This document shows positions 11,500-23,969 of a DNA stretch of 64,000 bases, piece by piece (positions within the stretch are counted from its first letter, which is position 1; each line of letters starts with the position of its first letter). The notes beneath the pieces are model-generated. The model had not been told where the DNA came from. It ran no database searches and worked only from the letters and a program-made list of their open reading frames with translations. Source of the stretch: Rhabditoides inermis. Lineage: Eukaryota; Nematoda; Chromadorea; Rhabditida; Rhabditidae. Location of the stretch: NCBI GenBank assembly GCA_963966185.1, contig CAWZYM010000405.1, forward strand, positions 294,501 through 358,500. The letters are read 5' to 3'. A program made the translations under genes and the position numbers.

Positions 11500-12393
11500 A
11501 TGAAGTTCTGGGCGGCCCTTGTTCTTCTTGTGTGTGCTGTGTCTGCCTATTCTGGCGAGGAGGCTTCTGGAGACTTCTCTGGAGAGGCTTCCGGCGAGTA
11601 CTCTCGCTTCCGCCGCTATGCCGACTTCAGTGGAGAGGAAAGCGGAGAGGCCAGCGGTGTTGGTAAGTGGATGCAAAAATAGTAGTTGACTGTTAATGTA
11701 AGTCTGTTGTGTGATTTCGTTTGGAACTGACTGTAGAATATCTCCATGTGTTTTGTGGTATTGTAGCTAGTCTGCATCTTATTGGATAGTTTTTCTTTGC
11801 AGTCGAGTCTGGTGAGCAGTATCGTATGCGTCGCGATGCCGAGTCTTCTGGATCGGAGTACTCTGGAGCCGAGTCTTCTGGAGCCGAGTCTTCTGGCGAG
11901 GAGGCGTCTTTCCGCATGCGCCGTGAAGCCGAGGCTTCTGGAGAGGCGTCTGGCGAGGAGTCGACCCGCGCCGTCAAGGAGTGCGTTGGCCTGTCTGCCT
12001 GCTTTACCAACGATGACTGCATCGACGGCAAGTGCATTGGTCTGAACATCGGCAAGTGCGACTGCAACGCTGTCTCCTCGTTCATCACCACCTGCCAGGA
12101 GGACTCTGACTGCGGAGGACTGAAGCACTCTTGCGACGAGGTCACCAAGCGCTGCAACAAGTTTGGAGTGAGTGTGCATAGCAATTGCGTTTGGTTTTCG
12201 TTAACTGGTTCTCTTTTAGGCGTTCAACAAGTTGGGTCTGGACTTCATGGAGCAGTTCACGTTCTGCTCGTCTGACTGCGACAAGAACAACCGTGACAAG
12301 TGCAACGGACTGCCGTGCAGCACTGGCACGTGTATGTGTCCCATCAAGAAGAAGGAAGAGGAGCCCAAGAAGAATGAGTCCAAGAAGGAGTAG
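11500..12393 (+). CDS. Secreted Ser-Gly chondroitin proteoglycan (CPG-like)
   Basis: Three exons (11500-11662, 11803-12167, 12220-12393) encode 233 residues. The N-terminus MKFWAALVLLVCAVSA is a signal peptide. The first half is built of (E/A)SGE and YSGAE-type units, giving more than ten Ser-Gly dipeptides flanked by acidic residues, the typical glycosaminoglycan attachment context. Dibasic stretches (RFRR, RMRR twice) could be processing sites. The second half carries about 15 Cys in an arrangement such as CFTNDDCIDGKC and CSTGTCMC, then a Lys/Glu-rich tail. SGE-rich Cys-containing secreted proteins of this kind are nematode chondroitin proteoglycans (the CPG group) of eggshell and early embryo; I cannot assign a specific cpg number. 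An oocyte role is inferred from family and fits the E2F-like promoter. Confidence 0.8.
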
Positions 12394-12912
12394 ACCCTCT
12401 GCTCATCAACTAGTATTTACCCCCTCACTATTACTATGCCGCCGGAGCTTGTTTGATCTCATCTGTACATAACTCGAGTGATGTTTGCGTTTTTAGTGTT
12501 TGTGATGATGCTGCTATATAAAGTTTTATCTTGTTCAGAGGTTTGGAGAGATGTTTGAGCTGGAGGGAGATTATTTGGTGGTAATAATTGTTGGATTCTT
12601 CTTACTATTAGTTCCAAGTTCTTCATGTCAATTGATGAATATTTGTAAATCTAGTTCCATCTCTGATCGCATTCAATTTTGTTTTTCAATTTGACTTTTT
12701 TTTTAACTTATCGATAGTCATTTTCGACTGTGAAAAAGACACCACTGGACAATGCGTAGGTATGACTTTTCGTATAGTATGACGAATTTAGCACAGTAAA
12801 CGTTTCGGTATCCTTTGTGCACATTGTGAATAAGCGCTGTATAGAACATTATTCACTGGCCAGCTATTTAAAAAATTGCCTACGGAAGTATTTCAAGTAG
12901 TGTGAACACAAC

Positions 12913-13347
12913 ATGCAAATATTTCTCATCTCTACATTGTTCTTCTTTTCATTGTGTCGTGCAAGGTAACATCAACTCAGTAACGCTTTCCACTCGTTAT
13001 GTCACTTCAGCGACGACTCTCATGCATTGTCCACTCTGCCCGACCCGCTCCACCCCTGTCACACGTCGGTGGAGTGTTTCCGCGAGAGTCTCTCGCAGCA
13101 CGCGGCGTCCCAGCGGGAGGGACTGGCGAGCGAGCTGGCGGCGATTGAACACGACTGTCCCTACGCGGCCTCCATCGTCCAGCCGCGCGATCTCGCCGCC
13201 GCGCCGCCGCCGCTGCACAACGCCACCCTGCGCCAGCTGGTGCGCGCGTTCCTCTCGTTCAACGCGCGGGTGCACGCGGCGCGCGGCCGGCTCGACTACG
13301 CCGCCTGCTACTGCAGCCACACGTGCGACGAGCGGTTTCTGTTGTGA
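12913..13347 (+). CDS. Small secreted protein, six cysteines
   Basis: Two exons (12913-12965 and 13011-13347) join in phase to 129 residues. The first exon is almost wholly a signal peptide (MQIFLISTLFFFSLCRA). The mature part has six Cys (HPCHTSVECF, HDCPY, ACYCSHTCDE), one N-glycosylation site (NAT), and a GC-rich Ala/Arg-rich helical middle. The donor AG|GTAACA and acceptor ACTTCAG are good. I do not recognise the family. It follows the chondroitin proteoglycan gene on the same strand after 519 bases, so co-expression is possible but not shown. Confidence 0.7.
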
Positions 13348-13427
13348 GCGAATCTATGAATACATCGTTTCAAACTGGTTTATGTATGAGAGCACAACAG
13401 ACAACAATATGAATACACGCGGACGGT

Positions 13428-14243
13428 TCAGTTCCTGGCGTAGTTGGTGAGAGTGGTCTGGAAGGCACGGGTCTGGTCGACCCGGACATTGCTGGCCGTC
13501 GAGCGGAAGCGGGAAGGCAACAGGCGGTAGAGGGCCTGAGGGAGAGGATGAGAGGGGGAGGGCAAAGGAGAGAGGGGGATAGGGAGAGAGAGAAATAGCG
13601 ATATCACCTCTCTGACATCGTTGTTCATGTAGAGCATAGTCCACGGCGGCAGCGACACCATCATCATACAGTTAAAGAAGTACTCCTCCGTCACCCACGC
13701 CATCAGGTCTGAAGTCTGTGTTTTCATTTCATGTTTGCGATTCCGACTAAACATTCGTTTTTGATGTGCTTTGCGTGTCGTAGAGCCGAACGTACTCTCC
13801 ACACTTGTATTGTGTGAAGATATGATGAGCTCGAAGTCTATCTACGCTTTTTTGACTACAAATTACTTGCGATTGTCCTATTATTTTTTTGATTCAAGAA
13901 AGATGATTCAGATGATTTGGACAGCAATCGTTAACATGTGTTTAATGTACCTTGCTCTACAAACATTAATTACTTATTGGCAATTACATCTGTCACACAC
14001 ATACATGGACACCTTTTTTGAGTCGTCCTCGCAATTAATATCAAATGAGCCTTCGCACAAGGTTTTTTTTTAAATTTTATAATTGAACAAAAACTAACAA
14101 ACATCTGTCTTTAATTCTGGAAGAAAAAATAATTGAGAAAAAAACGTTCCTTTGGTAAACAAAAAATGAGAGAAAGTGAGAGAGAGGGAGAGGAATAAGG
14201 AGAGAGAGAGAGAAAGAGAAAGAGAAAGAGAAAGAGAAAGAGA

Positions 14244-14283
<40 letters not shown>

Positions 14284-16495
14284 TGGCGACTAATCTACTA
14301 ACCAGTAGTAGTGAACTGCATAGCAGGTATCATGATGACCATGCGGACAGCCTCGACCACCATGGGTATGAACATGATGACGGAGCAGATGAGCAGATTG
14401 CGCTCCACCTTCCCCCGCGAAGACGAGTCCTTCAACGGGGCCTGTTAACATTGAGAACCGCGCTGTCAGTACTTTCGGAAATCGAGTTTCGGTGTGGACA
14501 GAGGGCAGTCGCAAATAGTTGGCTGATCGAAAAGGTTTGGTTTCCGACGCAAAGCGAATTTTTCGTCTTTCGTCGTTTGAGAATGTAAAGAGATTTGTAA
14601 ATGAGACCCCACTATAATGTATAATGAATAAAAATGTGGTGAATATATTTTTTCGGTTTGTGTTGGTGTGTTGGTTGGCCATCGTCTCTGAGGCCTCGAA
14701 GCACAGCGGGCAATTATGAGTCTGTCACAATAAATAAATAAAGAACGTGAAAAAGATTTTGAGAAAAAATGCTGGTGAACAACCCAGTTTCGTCTCCTAT
14801 CACCATGATCTCCTATCAATATGCACTCACCGCGATGATTCTCCTTAGTCGAGCGATGGACACGCCGTACATGGCTGAGCAGGCGAGCGTCACTCCCACA
14901 GCCAGCACCACGCCCTGGTACGAGTCCGCCTGCCACCATGTTATGAACATGTTGTATTAGACAAAAATATGCAGGAATGATTACATGAAATCAGCAAGGC
15001 ACGCATCCGATTTCGGTCCCTTTCACCAGACCGAATGTGTGATCCTACCGGGCGGGAACATCATCAGTGATGAACCGGATGTCATTCGGCGCAAAAATCT
15101 ATGGCAATGTTAGGTTCCTATGTGTGATTTCGTTTTGTAAGCGTCACAATGTTTCCGAATGGAAAAACAATTATCCATTTTTATGTGTGTTCATGTATAT
15201 GTTTTTCTTCCTCATTAGTCACGTAGCTGGAGAACAAAGAATGTTTTAGTGTTCCGCTTTGTATTCTGATTAGATGATTGACGCATTCTATTGTTCTATT
15301 CTATGCTCATTGTCACGTCATGAAACATTGCTAGAAACCTTTGAAGAAGCGATTTTCTATGAACCAAGTTCGAATCTTATGTCTTATGTTGTGCGTCGGT
15401 GACACGAACAACAGCGTAATCGCAAATCATACACTTCTAACCGCCCCACATGTTAATTATCTAAAATTGACGCTGCACTCGTGTACTCGTGTTCAAATAA
15501 GAAGCAGACAGTGTGCTCTACAGTACACCGCACACACATGATTTCGAAACGATACGACCATACGATGAGATAGGTCACTGGTCCGAAAACTTAGCATCTC
15601 AGCTCACTGGTTCGAATCCTTAGCATTTCGAGACGAACATGAACATCGTACGTACATGGGAGATGTTGACGGTGCCGGCGAGGAACATGATTCCATTGGG
15701 AAGCAGGCGGTAGTAGACGGCGTGCTCGACTGTGTTCAGCACAGCCACGTTGTACACAACCGGCAGCGCCCAGTTGGCTGCGATGAACGCGTATATGCGC
15801 GCCTGAAACTGGCGCGCGTCTCCTCTCAGTGCGGTCAGTCTCTCTTCGCAATCAATTCCGTGTATCTATAGGGACGCAAGGCATTCCGAAGTGTTCGGGA
15901 GTGTTCGGGAGTATTTCTAAGGCGATCCGGGAGCGATCTAGGGGGAGTTTCGAAGAGACTGGACGCAACATTTTTCCAGACAGCCACTGGCCTTTGTCCA
16001 CACGAGGTGCTCCGGTGTTGGCAAGCTGCAGTTGGTCAGACGATTGAGCGCGAACGGCAGAAATCCGAGGTAGGTGATGGGGCGCAGCGTGATCATTGTG
16101 TAGTACTGGAACTTGGCTTGAAACGTGTCCACGCCTTCCTAAATAGCAATAGTTACGATTGTCACACGATCGCTCATGTCATACGCTGAATAAGTCGAAA
16201 TAACGATATTTTCGCGGTCGAAACAACAACTCGATAACGATGTATGTGTAAACTCGAATGGCAAACTGAAAACGGTTTTAAAGAATCATAAACGCAGAGA
16301 TTGTCATACCTCATTGTAGAGAAGCAGATAGAAATTCGACTGCTTCTTCTGCTGTTTGCACTTTTTGTGGATCACGTAGATGATGAGAATATACAGGATG
16401 AGTGATATATTAGTGATTACGGAAAACACAATGTGATAATAGGGAATGGGTGGCGGTGGCGTGGTGGCGTTTGTAGGGTAGATGTTAGCGTACAT
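13428..16495 (-). CDS. Serpentine 7TM receptor (nematode chemoreceptor type)
   Basis: Exons supported: 16495-16310, 16138-about 16004, 15802 or 15865-15656, 14929-14831, 14441-14303, 13708-13608, 13535-13428. The protein starts MYANIYPTNATTPPPP with N-glycosylation sites, then TM1 (HIVFSVITNISLILYILIIY) and KKCKQQKKQSNFYLLLYNE. Next comes TITLRP-like TM3 ending GFLPFALNRLTN with a following PEHLVWTK, the pattern of nematode Sr receptors (ALNR...E.iW). TM4-TM7 follow, with KVERNLLI at the start of TM6 and DVREALYRLLP after TM7. The ATG sits directly behind an acceptor-like AATTGCAG. The family is most like Sru/Srv-type serpentine receptors, but I cannot name it firmly. The junction between exons 2 and 3 is not resolved: no strong GT donor follows HLVWTK, so this part may be mis-modelled or degenerate. 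Confidence 0.68.
14165..14281 (+). repeat. (GA)n/(GAGAAA)n tract in the receptor gene intron
   Basis: GAGAGAGGGAGAGG passing into tandem AGAGAAAG units and then pure GA. It lies just beyond the donor of exon 14303-14441 and therefore reads as a pyrimidine tract in the transcript. Confidence 0.9.
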
Positions 16496-17808
16496 CTGCA
16501 ATTTGTCAGACATTTGTGCAGTGTGCAGCAATCAAGTGTGCAATCGTATATGAATATGCAATTATTTGTGAGACACACCCGAATTATATATCGCAAACAC
16601 CTGCATTGAAAGAATAATAGAGTGAAAATGCTATTTCGCAATCAGAATAGCAATCAAATCTTAGGCACTGTACTGTACTGTTCGAAAACGAGATGTTGCA
16701 GGAGTAACAGAAACGTTTCAGAGATGATGAGGTTGAGCATTTCTTTATTGCAAAAACAATGACAGCGCAGGAATCTAGAAACTGTGTTTCGCGAATTCAT
16801 ATTCAACTAGCGCTTCCGCTGTCTTTACACACTGTCGTAGAATTCTTTAATGATAGGGGTTTGAAATTCGTATTTGCTCTTTGTACTTCAAGAAACCCAA
16901 ATATATGAAAAAATAGAAAGTTCAATACCGCACAATAGAGTTGTTATTCACGAATTTTTCGTGCTGTTTACACAATTAAAGAGGCTAGAAACGATGCAGT
17001 GATTTTCTGTTTTGTCACTAGTGTCTTTCACTGAAAAAACAAAGATATGAATCAGTTGTTCACAAACAATCACTACCAAACTAAAAATACCGTCGTTTAA
17101 ACATGAGAAGCAAATAGGGGTTGTCTGTTTGATGAGATTTCACGTTTTCAGATTTCGCAGAATCAACACGTGTGGCGATGAATCACTAGAATAGTTTAAT
17201 TGAAATAGTTTAACTTTCGTTTTGTGTTTTTGTCTGTTGCTGTTTTCGTTTATACCAATTATTTCCGGTGTTTTAATGTATTCCCGATTTCCTGACTTTT
17301 TGACTGACCACCAATTTCGCTACTCTATGTCGTCATACCGTTGTTCCTTGTTTAGAGTTTATATTAATAAAGAATATTGATAAAATATATCTTTTAAAAT
17401 TTTAATGTGTCTGACAAGCTAATTCGAACACGAGTTCTCAGAACTGTCAAAACTAAATACATTTTCTTGATTCCATATGCTGAAAACCTAACTAAATACA
17501 TTTTCTTGATTCCATATGCTTGATTCCATCGCGGGTGATTTTCAGCAAATTTTCTACGGAGGCAGGGGCGAGGCGAACAGTGTCCGCTCCCAACCGACCG
17601 ACCGAATGCAACACTTCTCTCTCCCTCTCTCCCTATCTCCCAATCTCTGTTCCCCCTACCTCTCTCTCCCTCCCTCCCTATCTCCCTATCTCTGTTCCCC
17701 CTCTCTTTTTTTTCTCTCTCTCTCTCACTCTCTATCCTCTCACCTACCCGGTCAAGGGGCACATCGAATACGACCTTCTGTAGCGAGACTCGGAAGTAGT
17801 GAACGGAC

Positions 17809-17870
<62 letters not shown>

Positions 17871-18379
17871 GAGATTGCAAGTGGTGGGATGAGACTGGGA
17901 ATACGATCGCGATGAAGCGCACTCTGGGTGTTGTCTTGTATGAAGTGGTGTTCCGTACACAACATATTCCATATCTGCTGATTCACGAGCAGCTATGTAC
18001 TGATTAAGACGGCTCTTTTAGGATAATGGTAATGAGAAGGCAGAAAAATGATTTTATTTCATTTTGTTTATACAGGAGACTGGCTTCCTTCTAAAATAAC
18101 ATCATTTCCTTTCTATCCAGCAAAATATTTATCACAGTTTTTGTATTTTTATTTGAAATATTGATTGTCTCCTTAGTCATATCAGTGTTAGAGAACCGAC
18201 AAAAATCGTTTATGATTTGCGATGAGTCATGTTGTGATTGACGCCTGTGCACTACATTCAACACATGTTAGAATCAGACTTTACCACACAAACAGTTGGA
18301 TATTATAAATAAATTGTAATAGTTTATTGCATATACAAAATTTTGAATAATTATAATTATGTGTATGTGTGTTGGAATT
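16496..18379. other. Intergenic region with short direct repeats and CT/GA tracts
   Basis: About 1.9 kb between two tandem minus-strand genes. AT-rich DNA occupies 16640-17400. A 31-base direct repeat occurs at 17451-17481 and 17490-17520, separated by eight bases. A CT tract (17608-17740) and a GA tract (17808-17876) face each other and could form a long hairpin. No coding exon is supported. Confidence 0.6.
17608..17876. repeat. Opposed CT and GA microsatellites
   Basis: Imperfect (CT)n/(CCCTATCT)n at 17608-17740 followed after about 70 bases by nearly pure (GA)n at 17808-17876. The two arms are complementary. Confidence 0.85.
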
Positions 18380-19230
18380 TTAATTCTCTTCCGGAGCCGT
18401 TGGCGTCTGCCCTTCAGGATCCTAAAGTTAAATTAAAATAAAGATATCTGATTCTGATCGTGATAGTACCCTTTGTCCCTGTTTTGCCTCATTCTTGAAG
18501 AATTTTCCGCATCTATAATTCTCGTTTCATTATTCCCTTATGATATCAAACCTGTAGAAAACCGTTCCGTACCAAATATAGCCGAATACCGTGAATATTG
18601 CGCTCAAAATCACCAGGATGAAATATGCTATAAATATAAATGATGGATATCAAATGTTCAAAAATATACCAATATGAGACTTGTAGTAGCGTATATAGTA
18701 GTCCAAATCTCTGTTGGAATTATCAAACTAAAATATATTGTAAACTCGTTGTGAAAGTTGAAATATCGTACCACTTGAATGTCGAAAAATCCAAGAATGA
18801 CAAACGTGACAAAAAGCGAATATGCAATTGCAAGAGTAACCGCAATGATATACTGAAAGTGGATCCGGTAATGAGATGAGTAAAATAATTATAAAAAAAA
18901 CCTCATAGACTGCGTAGACGAGCATGACGATCCACCATTTCGAGTGGAAGGATATGACGAGAGCGCAAGCGAATGCAAACGGAACCACAAACGAGTACAC
19001 CTATGTTGAACCAAAAAAAGATACACAGACAGAGTTTCGCGGGCTCACGTATACGGTGTGGAGAAAAAAGAAGTTGAACACAACCAGCAACAACACCTGC
19101 AGAAGGTTGGCCCACACCAGAATCCTCGCCACATTCTGAAAGCACAACTATTCGGGAAGTCTCCAGGTCATCCGACCTGAACGTGAACGTTCCAGCAGCA
19201 GAGGAAAACGTTGATGGTCTCTTTGGTCAT
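18380..19230 (-). CDS. Small four-pass membrane protein of unknown function
   Basis: Eight exons join in phase to 179 residues: 19230-19177, 19135-19049, 19000-18902, 18852-18772, 18727-18670, 18627-18552, 18512-18470, 18421-18380. The protein has a short cytosolic start (MTKETINVFLCCWNVHVQ) and four hydrophobic segments (ILVWANLLQVLLLVVFNFFF; YSFVVPFAFACALVISF with WWIVMLVYAVYE; YIIAVTLAIAYSLFVTFVIL; YFILVILSAIFTVFGYIWY). The hydrophilic stretch DNSNRDLDYYIRYYKSH lies between TM3 and TM4, and an acidic/Pro tail ends PTAPEEN. I do not recognise the family; the layout recalls LAPTM or other small tetraspan proteins, but there is no diagnostic motif. It is transcribed divergently from the claudin-like gene, with 659 bases between the starts. 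Confidence 0.75.
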
Positions 19231-19889
19231 GGTGCGATTGAAACTATGCAAATATTGAAATGCATTATATAGCGAAAAACCAGAGACGACGGGGGCGATG
19301 TTGTGGTGTGATCGTGTCAGCTGTGGGAATTCCACAATTTCAACCTGGTGACTCAAATGCTGTCACGTCCAGATTAATGTATTGAGGGGTTGATAGAAGA
19401 ATGCGGTTCGATAAGTTGCATTTTGTCTATGTACTTTGTTCGTCTAGAAAAAGAAAAAGGTAGATAAATCGTTCTCTTTCCATTTCTTTGGCTCTCTTTG
19501 TCTTTCTGTCTCGCTCTCTCCTTCCTCTCTCTCTCTTTCCCTCTCTCTCTCCCTCCCTCTCTCTCCCTCTCCCCTCTTCCAGTTGCTACATGCAAGGTGA
19601 TATCCCCTGGAAGCTCTCCGAGCAGTGGTAATCGAGTAATCTGGCGGAGTGTGTAGTCACACACGTGAGTTCACTCTCACACCCTCCCCCGCTCTCTCAC
19701 TTTCACTCACTCTCTCTCTCTCTCACCCACCTCGCACCCTCCGCTCTCTACATCGATCCCCCAGGAGACATAGCAGAGTGAGTGAGAGAGAGGGGGGATC
19801 GCTCGCTCCTCCCTCTCCTCCCTCTCTCCCTCTCTCCCTCTCTCCCTCTCTCCCTCTCTCGGGCCACCAGCAATCACACAATATGCAGT
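19231..19889. other. Divergent promoter region rich in CT/GA tracts
   Basis: Separates the four-pass gene (-) from the claudin-like gene (+). It contains long pyrimidine tracts at 19490-19580, 19680-19745 and 19805-19862, the last made of CTCTCCCT-type units, plus short GA tracts. No TATA box is convincing. The acceptor-like ATATGCAG (19881-19888) abuts the claudin-like ATG. Confidence 0.6.
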
Positions 19890-21044
19890 ATGCCGCATAG
19901 CATGGACCTGCTCGATAAGATGGATCTGCGAGGATCGCAGGTACGCGCGTTTTTGTTGTTTTTGTTCACGGCGCTTGTTTACGCGACAACGCTTCCTTGT
20001 GTGTTGTAATAATGAGTGGAGAGTGGATAGTATGAAGGAGGTGCGGCAACCGCTGTTATCGTCCTCAGCCATTCTCACGATATGAAATATGCCAGCATTT
20101 TATTTTAACTTTACCGAATGGTATAGATTTTGATTCCCAATTCCAAATATTTGCTTTTCTGCCGATTTTGCGCTTCTATCCACAACAGTGGTAACGCATG
20201 CGAATGCTTCCAAGCGTTTTGAGCCCCGTTTTCTTTTTTGCTGTTCTGTGGACGATGTGTGACTTTCAGGTGATCAACGTGGAGGCGTACAGGAGTATAC
20301 TGATCATGCGGCGGCTCATGCTCGCCGCCGTCCTGCTAGCATGGGTACGTTTCACTCATACGTTTCATCGATACGTTTCATTGATACGTTTCACCGTGAC
20401 GTTTCACTGTTACGTTTCACTGCGCCATAACATTTCGTGCCAATATCGCATGTTGGTTGTACGTTTGGAGTCGCCGAAATTCTCGCAGATAATTACATGG
20501 TGGTGTAGGATATGGGGCGACGCGAAACAATACATCCTTCTCCCTCTCTCATTCTCTCTCCTTCCTTTTTCGGTCGAGTGGTGGTTCCTTGTCAAATGAG
20601 AGAGCGGACGCGGAATGTGCGTGTTCTTGGCCGCTCATGTGCATAGCGGACAGAAAGAAAGTGGCATTTACTAATCTCTCCCCTACTTTAGCTCGGAGTC
20701 GCACTGCTCATTGCCGCTCTCTGCACACCCAACTGGGCAATCATCAACTTCATCAACACGGAACTCGAACATGTACGTCTCCTTCTCTCTCCCTCTTTCC
20801 CTCTCTTTCTCTCCCTCGTTTCTTTCTCTGATTAGCATATTGCAGGTGGCGATCCAATTAGGTGTGTGGGGCGAGTGGCGCACTCGCAAGAACGAGTACA
20901 AACGAATGAAAGGTGAGCTCCACTCAAACACCCTTTCATTGCTGTCTATTCTATCATGTCCGGTGGTCCTTTCCCTAGGGAGTTGCCCTCTCCGGGCACG
21001 TGAGCAAAGGGTTCAGTGGCAATTTACTTGATCCCTCTTCGCTG

Positions 21045-21089
<45 letters not shown>

Positions 21090-21249
21090 ATCAGCTGTTT
21101 CACATGTGCGACGAGCCAAAAAAGAGCGCAGTGGAGTAATTAATTCACATTGATGTAATAATGCATTTCAGTCGAATGGATCCCGCACTTTCCGGAATCA
21201 CCCAAGAACGTGTTGCGACTGGCCGATGCTGATTTGAAACGTGAGGGCG

Positions 21250-21306
<57 letters not shown>

Positions 21307-23969
21307 AGGAGGCATTTCACATACAGTTGTTTTCCTCCACTCTGCCACATCCCCCTAACAACCCCAGCGCACGTAGGCTCGTTAGCAATGGAGCACTTTG
21401 ATTATGCCTCGCTGACTCGGCAATGCGGCTCGGCGATTTGCGATTCAACTTGGAGTCAACAAGCCTGAGGCCTGGGGGGATGGCTCTCGAATGTCGAGTG
21501 TCTCGGGGTAGTCTTTGATTACTGCGCGAGGCCAGATGGGAAGACGGGGAATGTGTAAGAACGATAACTATGCCACATGCACTTCTTCACTTCCTCTCGC
21601 TTTTATTCCCTCCTGCCTTGAAATTAGTAGTTTCTCACTTGGGCTCACAACAAATAACAAAAAGGACAGTTGTGCCGGAAAGAAGGGGCGATGGTCAATG
21701 CACATATGTGAATGAGGCATATGGACAAACTGTGAACGACGAGAGGAAATTGAAACTCTCTAACCGGGTACATTCCTCATTTACTCTGCATCTCACTCAC
21801 TGCTTATACAAAACAAGCTGGTTCGAGACGCAATAAGCCGTGTTTACGTACCGTTTACGAAACGTCCTACACAGACGAAAAGGAAATGGGGGTGTAGACG
21901 CGTTCAAAAAAAGTCTAGTAAACCATGGTATTGTAACTGCAAATACAATTGAAGTCAAATAAACGATATTTGCAGACTACTACCGCGCGCAGGCTGCGTT
22001 CGGAGTGATCTCACTCGTGCTTCTGGTGGCTACCAACTGTCTGGCGGTCTACACCTTCTACCATCATCGCTATGTCTTCAAGCGGCTCACCGCCTGTCTA
22101 TACGCCGTCGTCGGTACGTGCTTGGCTTCTCGTTTCTTGTACAGTGTACACACATCTTATTCATTGTTTACGCGACAACTATAGTGATTGGCAACGACAA
22201 TCGAGAGCAAAACACTTGTCGCACGCCCGGTGTTACTCTTCTCTCTCCCTCTCCCAATCTCTGTTTATGCAATCGAGTGGCTCTTCTCGAGACGCTCCAT
22301 CGATCACTGGGTGCAAAATCACACGTGTCGTCCGTGTATATTATTTATCTATGTCTGTCCCCTGTTCACACCATTTCTCGAACCGCTGCTTGATTGTTTT
22401 GCCACAGCGAAAGTGCGAAAGGAAACGGGTAACAGACTCATGAATGCCGTGGTGCCTAAATGAATAAACAATACATATTTGCAACAGTCAAGCCATGAAT
22501 AGATTTGTGTGGAGTAAACAATATAACTGAGAGGTTTCTAACAGCCAACATAACAACCTACAACCCTCACTCATCAGCAATAATTAAAATGGTCGGCTAT
22601 TAGACGTATGAGACAAAAACAAAACAAAAAACCAAGGTGGTATAGCGGTATAGCGTATAAGTATAGAACAAAAACATGACACGACAAAAAACGTCATACA
22701 CATTCGTTTTTTTTTTACACATTCAGATTTTTTTATACATTTACGTATATACATTTACATACATTTGTACATTGTACATTGCAGCCATGTGCATCGTGGT
22801 GACTTGCGAGGTGCTCTCGAACAGTGTGGACGAGTGGAACACGGCCATCGCCCACGCATCCAAAGTCAGCTGATATCGATTTTCAAATATCGAATTTATT
22901 ACCGTAGTGTGAAACTCCAGACGTGTGCTTTTCGTTACGTTGCTATAGTTGCAGACCGCTGAGGGTTATGCGTGTTTTACACTCCTGGGGTCAGTCGAAG
23001 ACCCTCTCGCTCTCTCTATCCTCTCTCTATCCTCTCTGTCTGTTTGTCTGTCTCTCTGTCTCTCTCTCTCTCTCTATCCTCTCTCTATCCTCTCTGTCTG
23101 TTTGTCTGTCTCTCTGTCTCTCTCTCTCTCTCTCTTTCTCTCTCCTTCTCCCTATCTGCCCGTATCACTTTCCTCTAGGGAAACGGGATACCAGCCCCCA
23201 TGATTCCTCCGTATCTCTAGCCTCTCCTCTGTCAACTTCCGCAATATCATCTGCCTCGAGAAAAAATGGCAATGGCCGTACACCAACTTTTTCACAGAAT
23301 AGGCGAGGAAATAACGGGAATCCATCATTGCAAACAGGTGTTGTAGAGGAAATATGGAGGAAATTTGAACGCTACGCTCCGAGAATAAAGGCGCCATGCA
23401 GAGTCAGAAAGGGCTTTTTTCCTCATATCGACAAAAATGTTTCACCTTTCATGGACCCAAAAAGAGAAGTGAAAATCGTGGAGATAATGAAACTTTAAAA
23501 AAAATTATTTTTCGAGAAAAAACAACTACTGAACAACTGAACAAAACAACAACAACAAAAAACGTTTGCAGACTGGCTACTGGGACTATGACGCTGCGAA
23601 AAAGACGGGATATTCGGCATGGATGGCGTGGCTGGTGAGTAGATCGATAATCGATAATAGATAATCGAAAACTTGATAATCGCATAATGCGAAGCCACAC
23701 TGTTTTTTTCGTGCATTTTCTTTTGTCGATGAAGCCTCTGATTGGTGTTTCAGGTGGTCGCAATTTGCGTCTTTGCTTTCTTCATCTTCTTTGCCGCCAG
23801 TCATAAACAGAAGGTGACTTTTTAATTAAAAAGTGCACGTGTTTTCAGATACGAAATATGTGAAAAATGTATGTCATTTACATTTTAAAATTTAAAAAAA
23901 ATACAGGGAGAGCACGCGGCGACAGCGGAGCTCGAGATCGAGGACCGGCCGATCCACGTCGGGCGGTAG
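19890..23969 (+). CDS. Claudin-like four-transmembrane protein
   Basis: Ten exons give 248 residues: 19890-19940, 20270-20344, 20692-20772, 20846-20912, 21172-21240, 21976-22113, 22785-22864, 23572-23634, 23754-23813, 23907-23969. TM1 (LMLAAVLLAWLGVALLIAAL) is followed by CTPNWAII and then GVWGEWRTR, a W....GLW-type pattern of the claudin/PMP22/TMEM47 superfamily first extracellular loop. TM2 is VISLVLLVATNCLAVYTFYH, TM3 AVVAMCIVVTCEVLSN, and TM4 follows the GYSAWMAW motif. The short tail is acidic and ends IHVGR. The first loop lacks the two loop Cys of vertebrate claudins. Nematode members (Clc-like, NSY-4, VAB-9) act at cell contacts or as channel-associated subunits; which one this is cannot be told here. 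The start is the ATG just behind ATATGCAG. Confidence 0.78.
20345..20423 (+). repeat. Tandem TACGTTTCA-type repeat starting at a 5' splice site
   Basis: Six copies of an approximately 13-nt unit (TACGTTTCAYYGA and variants). The first begins with the GTACGT donor of the claudin-like intron 20345-20691, so each unit carries a weak copy of the splice donor. Confidence 0.85.
21043..21088 (+). repeat. (CT)n microsatellite
   Basis: Nearly pure CT in a claudin-like gene intron (20913-21171); a complementary (GA)n tract occurs in the next intron at 21257-21302. Confidence 0.95.
21257..21302 (+). repeat. (GA)n microsatellite
   Basis: Pure GA run about 15 bases after the donor of the claudin-like intron 21241-21975. 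It is complementary to the CT tract 170 bases upstream across an exon. Confidence 0.95.
23003..23150 (+). repeat. CT-rich minisatellite, two units of about 65 bases
   Basis: The block TCTCTATCC...CTGTCTGTTTGTCTGTCTC is present twice in direct tandem, then runs into pure CT. It lies in the claudin-like intron 22865-23571. Confidence 0.85.

Noticed and set aside
17394..18007. 160-190-residue frames through the CT/GA tracts
   Set aside because: Consist mostly of Ser-Leu or Arg-Glu repeats translated from dinucleotide repeats. The same reasoning removes similar frames at 10095-10460, 19649-20078, 22923-23203, 41323-41716, 49758-50119 and 53261-53555.
22625..22660. tRNA-like GGTGGTATAGCGGTATAGCG
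   Set aside because: Only a box-A resemblance; no box B or foldable acceptor stem.
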